This document shows, in pieces, positions 5,670 to 8,182 of a stretch of 8,182 nucleotides of DNA; positions within the stretch are counted from its first letter, which is position 1; each line of letters begins with the position of its first letter. The stretch covers positions 1 through 8,182 of the forward strand of contig JBGTKH010000365.1 in assembly GCA_041744735.1 (NCBI GenBank). Reading direction: 5' to 3'. The position numbers and the translations under genes are program-made. Origin of the DNA: JBGTKH01 sp041744735. GTDB taxonomy: Bacteria > Planctomycetota > Planctomycetia > Pirellulales > Pirellulaceae. Below the pieces are notes generated by a model. That model was not told where the DNA came from. It was given only the letters and a program-made list of their open reading frames with translations, and searched no databases.

Positions 5670-7175
5670 CTACAGTTCGGGGATTGCATCGTCCGCACCG
5701 ATGTCTTCTCCTTCCCAATTGGCTTTACCATCTTCGTAGATCAGGATACGGGCGGCGCTGCCGGGGGCGGGCTTTAGATTCACTTTAGGAAGCCACTTGC
5801 GGTGCTCGTCGATCACGCTGGTGTATTTGGCGTCGGCGGCCAGATTGTGCCACTCGTTAGGATCGGTGCGCATGTCGTACAGTTCTTCGGAACCGTCGGC
5901 GTAGCGGATGTAGCGCCAGTTTTCGCTGCGAATGCCGTGGTTGTCGTGGTTGTGAGTGGTGATGGCCGGCCACGCGCGCGGGGCATTGGCGTCTTTGAGC
6001 TGCGGCACAAGGCTGTGTCCTTCCAGTCCATCGCGCGGCGGCAGGCTGCAAAGATCGACGAGCGTCGGGTACATATCGAGCAATTCCGCGGGCCGGTTGC
6101 ACTTGGCACCGACGGCGATGCCCGGCCCGGCGAAGATCAGCGGCACGCGCGTCGAGCGATCCCACAGTGTGTTCTTGCCCGTGATTTGTTTCTCGCCCAA
6201 GTGCCAGCCGTGATCGGACCAGATAACGACGATCGTGTTGTCCGCGTAGCCGTTTTTGTCCAGCGCGTCTAACACGCGGCCGACTTGGCTGTCCATGAAA
6301 CTGATGCTGGCCAGATACGACCGCACCAAATTCTTCCACTGATCCGCCTCTTCCAGAAACTTCAGCCGCGGCTCGGGTAACTTCCAATGCAAGTACCACG
6401 AGAATCGCGGCGTGTCGTCGCGGTCACCGGGCTGCACGCGCGGTAGCATCAGCGTGTCCTCGGGATACAGGTCGAACCACTTCTGCGTCGCATAACAAGG
6501 CACGTGCGGCAGGAAGAAGCCGGCGGATAGGAAAAACGGCTCTTGCGGTTTGGCGTCGAGTTGCTGGACGGCCCAACTGGCCACGGCCCAATCTCCCTTG
6601 TCTTCGTCGCGGTGCGGGAACACGCCCCAATCCACGAGCGGATTATTCGACGGCGTATCCACCAGCTTCTTCGGCGGCCGCGCCCCAACGCTTGCCGCCG
6701 GTCCGATCTCGTCGAATTCATGATCCTGCTTACCGCGTCCGTAAGGGCCGTGATAGATCTTGCCCGTTGAGTACGTGTGATAGCCGTGCTGCGACAAAGT
6801 CTGCGGCAACGTGACGCGATCGCGGAAGGCGTCGATCGTGCGGAACCACGGCGCGAGTCCATACACCCCGGTGGTCGAAGGCCGCAGGCCGGTCATCAGG
6901 CTCGTGCGCGACGGGTTGCACAGCGGCGACTGGCAATGCGCGTTCGTGAACAGCGTCCCCCGCGCCGCCAGCCGGTCGATGTGCGGCGTCGTCACTTGCG
7001 GATGCCCACCCAGGCAGCCAATCCAATCGTTCTGGTCGTCGATCGCAATGAATAGAATGTTCGGCCGTTGCGGTTGTCGTTCGGGCTCGCCAGCAAGGGC
7101 AACCGTGTATTCGGCGATGATCGCGACGAACAGGATTACATAGACAAATGGAGAAAACGCGCGCCGCACAGTCAT
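5670..7175 (-). CDS. Secreted formylglycine-dependent sulfatase (iduronate-2-sulfatase-like)
   Basis: A 501-aa hydrolase of sulfate esters. Numbering is from ATG 7175. Residues about 8-30 form a hydrophobic signal segment ending VALAGEPE, so export is expected. Metal ligands D46-D47 (IAIDDQND) precede C86 in LCNPSRTSLMTG, the CxPSR motif whose Cys is matured to formylglycine. Other active-site residues follow: K139 (STGKIYH), H224 (FLPHVP), D321-H322 (WSDHGWHLGEK) and K334 (TGKNTLWD). The overall pattern and length fit the iduronate-2-sulfatase-like branch of family S1. The natural substrate is unknown; sulfated polysaccharide is likely. The frame is open to a TTG at 7202, but ATG 7175 gives a cleaner signal peptide; the ribosome site is weak. 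It follows the cupin gene by 60 nt and precedes the membrane-protein gene. All catalytic residues are present. Confidence 0.94.
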   Translation of the reverse strand: MTVRRAFSPFVYVILFVAIIAEYTVALAGEPERQPQRPNILFIAIDDQNDWIGCLGGHPQVTTPHIDRLAARGTLFTNAHCQSPLCNPSRTSLMTGLRPSTTGVYGLAPWFRTIDAFRDRVTLPQTLSQHGYHTYSTGKIYHGPYGRGKQDHEFDEIGPAASVGARPPKKLVDTPSNNPLVDWGVFPHRDEDKGDWAVASWAVQQLDAKPQEPFFLSAGFFLPHVPCYATQKWFDLYPEDTLMLPRVQPGDRDDTPRFSWYLHWKLPEPRLKFLEEADQWKNLVRSYLASISFMDSQVGRVLDALDKNGYADNTIVVIWSDHGWHLGEKQITGKNTLWDRSTRVPLIFAGPGIAVGAKCNRPAELLDMYPTLVDLCSLPPRDGLEGHSLVPQLKDANAPRAWPAITTHNHDNHGIRSENWRYIRYADGSEELYDMRTDPNEWHNLAADAKYTSVIDEHRKWLPKVNLKPAPGSAARILIYEDGKANWEGEDIGADDAIPEL

Positions 7176-7221
7176 GCTCGTCTCACTTCTAGCTAGGATC
7201 AATCTTCATTCTGTTTCGCCG

Positions 7222-7300
7222 GTGAGCCGACGGCACTAGCCGCGGGCCTTGCCGCTTCGACTTGCTCCATCGAAACCCGACGCTAGCGCGTTCGGCTCAC
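7222..7300. repeat. Palindromic repeat element 3 overlapping the 3' end of the cupin gene
   Basis: Arms 7222-7245 and 7277-7300 are inverted copies, identical over the outer nine bases (GTGAGCCGA) and matching at 19 of 24 overall. They enclose a 31-nt spacer that holds a further TTCGA/TCGAA pair (7256-7260, 7270-7274). The right arm contains the perfect palindrome CGCTAGCG (7281-7288) and the left arm GGC-ACTA-GCC. The cupin stop codon (7238-7236) lies inside the left arm. Between cupin and sulfatase it could reduce read-through, or be neutral. Confidence 0.65.
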
Positions 7301-7784
7301 GTGTTTGCGCCGCCCGCAACTTTGTCAGACCTTCGCCGGTCGGCACGTTGATGAATAGCACGCCGAGCAGTTCGTCGCCAGTGTTGCAAAACTCGTGTTC
7401 GACTCCGGGCGGCACGTACACGACGTCTTCCGGTTGCACGTCGAACGACTTGCCGCCGATCGTCGCCGTGCCGCGGCCGCGCGTGACGACGACAATTTCT
7501 TCCGCATCGGGATGAATGTGCAACTCGGCCACGTGCCGGCCGCCGGGCGGGATCAGCATGTGGTGCACGAACTGGATCGTCTGCAAACAAGTTCGCTCGG
7601 GCGGCGCTTCGGTCTCGTACAGCCGCCGCACCGGAGCGGGCTGATCGGCACGATTCACCCACTGCCCGTGCTCGTCGCGCACGCTGTACTGAATCACCCG
7701 ATGCGGGTTGTTGAACAATAAACTTTGAATGACATTGTACGGCTGCGTCTTCCAACTTGCGACCGGCGCCGAGTGATGAGTCAT
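7236..7784 (-). CDS. Single-domain cupin protein with a repeat-derived C-terminal tail
   Basis: A 182-aa protein with one cupin beta-barrel at about residues 68-150. Cupin motif 1 reads GGRHVAELHIHPDAEEIVVVTRGRG, with metal ligands H89, H91 and E95 or E96. Motif 2 reads PEDVVYVPPGVEHEF, with H130. It is therefore probably a metal-binding cytoplasmic protein (no signal peptide) with dioxygenase, isomerase or ligand-binding roles in the wider family; the reaction is not deducible. The N-terminal 65 residues are less typical and contain an NNPHRVIQYSVRDEHGQW segment I do not recognise. The start ATG 7784 has AAGGAA 10 nt upstream (7800-7795). Residues 162-182 are encoded by a palindromic repeat and read as low-complexity sequence, so the ancestral protein probably ended near residue 160. 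It is likely the first gene of the unit running into the sulfatase. Confidence 0.85.
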   Translation of the reverse strand: MTHHSAPVASWKTQPYNVIQSLLFNNPHRVIQYSVRDEHGQWVNRADQPAPVRRLYETEAPPERTCLQTIQFVHHMLIPPGGRHVAELHIHPDAEEIVVVTRGRGTATIGGKSFDVQPEDVVYVPPGVEHEFCNTGDELLGVLFINVPTGEGLTKLRAAQTREPNALASGFDGASRSGKARG

Positions 7785-7855
7785 TAGTGGCTGGTTCCTT
7801 CTAAAACTTCTTTCAACCGCGTTTCAGCATTCCAGCATATCAGCGAGTCGATGTG

Positions 7856-8182
7856 CTTCCGACCCCGCGAGCCCGCGCAGAAGCCCCCGGCGAGAGCCGG
7901 TGGGAGGCGTCACTTTTCAACCTAGCAGACAAGCGCCCACGACATCGAAGCCCCCGGCGAGAGCCGGCGGGAGGCGTCGCTTTTCAACCTAGCAGACAAG
8001 CGCCCACGACCTTCCGACCCCGCGAGCCCGCGCAGAAGCCCCCGGCGACAGCCGGCGGGAGGCGTCGCTTTTCAACCTAGCAGACAAGCGCCCACGACAT
8101 CGAAGCCCCCGGCGAGAGCCGGTGGGAGGCGTCGCTTTTCAACCTAGCAGACAAGCGCCCACGACATCGAAGCCCCCGGCGA
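7856..8182. repeat. Tandem array of a 64-nt unit with alternating 3-nt and 24-nt connectors
   Basis: A 64-nt body occurs at 7880-7943, 7947-8010, 8035-8098 and 8102-8165, and begins again at 8169, continuing past the edge. Bodies 1-2, 3-4 and 4-5 are joined by ATC. A 24-nt block starting CTTCCGACCC precedes body 1 (7856-7879) and body 3 (8011-8034), making a 155-nt higher-order period. Each body starts GAAGCCCCCGGC and can fold into CCGGC-GAGA-GCCGG with an outer CCC/GGG pair (7884-7904 in copy 1); copy 3 has loop GACA. Copies differ at only three positions. Periods of 67 and 88 shift the reading frame, so it is not a repeat protein. The 7785-7855 stretch before it holds the cupin ribosome site and CAGC words spaced 8 nt apart (7825, 7833, 7841), with no clear promoter. 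Confidence 0.85.

Noticed and set aside
7176..7202. TTG start giving a 510-aa sulfatase
   Set aside because: Rare start codon without a Shine-Dalgarno; the ATG at 7175 gives a compact signal peptide. N-terminal sequencing could decide.
7853..8080. 75-aa plus-strand ORF over the tandem array
   Set aside because: The 67- and 88-nt periods shift the frame, so the translation does not repeat; it is Arg/Pro-rich low-complexity sequence.
7856..8182. CRISPR-like array
   Set aside because: The segments between repeats are not unique: the same 64-nt unit, including its tail, and the same 3-nt or 24-nt connectors recur. No spacer diversity and no cas gene nearby.

Overview
The window looks like chromosome of a planctomycete, most likely of the Pirellulales. 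This is inferred from the gene families. A PSCyt1-PSCyt2-PSD1 protein is paired with a DUF1501 protein. There is a Tat-exported Gfo/Idh/MocA oxidoreductase of the type abundant in planctomycetes, a secreted formylglycine sulfatase, and a membrane protein with a 'FSLRGLLL' motif. The intergenic DNA is GC-rich and full of palindromic repeats. No phage, IS, CRISPR, tRNA or rRNA genes are visible.

Layout. Positions 1-2727 (minus) hold a two-gene operon: the large cytochrome-like PSCyt/PSD1 gene followed 10 nt later by a DUF1501 gene that runs off the left edge. Divergent from it, 2819-3176 (plus) is the remnant of a VapBC-like toxin-antitoxin pair: an intact-looking 72-aa antitoxin candidate and a PIN-domain toxin cut to 51 aa. 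Inverted repeats that could be the operator lie in the 91-nt divergent gap. A small repeat/hairpin (3193-3228) follows the broken toxin. Next comes a Gfo/Idh/MocA oxidoreductase (3288-4604, plus).

Positions 4605-4831, between the oxidoreductase and a convergent gene, hold two long imperfect palindromes. Positions 4832-7784 (minus) read, in transcription order, cupin, sulfatase and multi-TM protein. A third palindrome forms the 3' end of the cupin gene and appears to supply its last 21 codons. A ladder of TCGTCATT repeats sits around the start of the membrane-protein gene. From 7856 to the right edge is a non-coding tandem array of a 64-nt unit joined by 3-nt or 24-nt connectors.

How the genes may work together (inference). 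PSCyt/PSD1-DUF1501 pairs, Tat-exported Gfo/Idh oxidoreductases and sulfatases are hallmark planctomycete families, often linked to breakdown of complex or sulfated polysaccharides. Here they sit in three separate transcription units. Nothing in the sequence proves a shared pathway. I see no clear new multi-gene system. The unusual content is the repeats: several unrelated palindromes with smaller palindromes nested in each arm, one of which has become coding sequence, and a higher-order tandem array.
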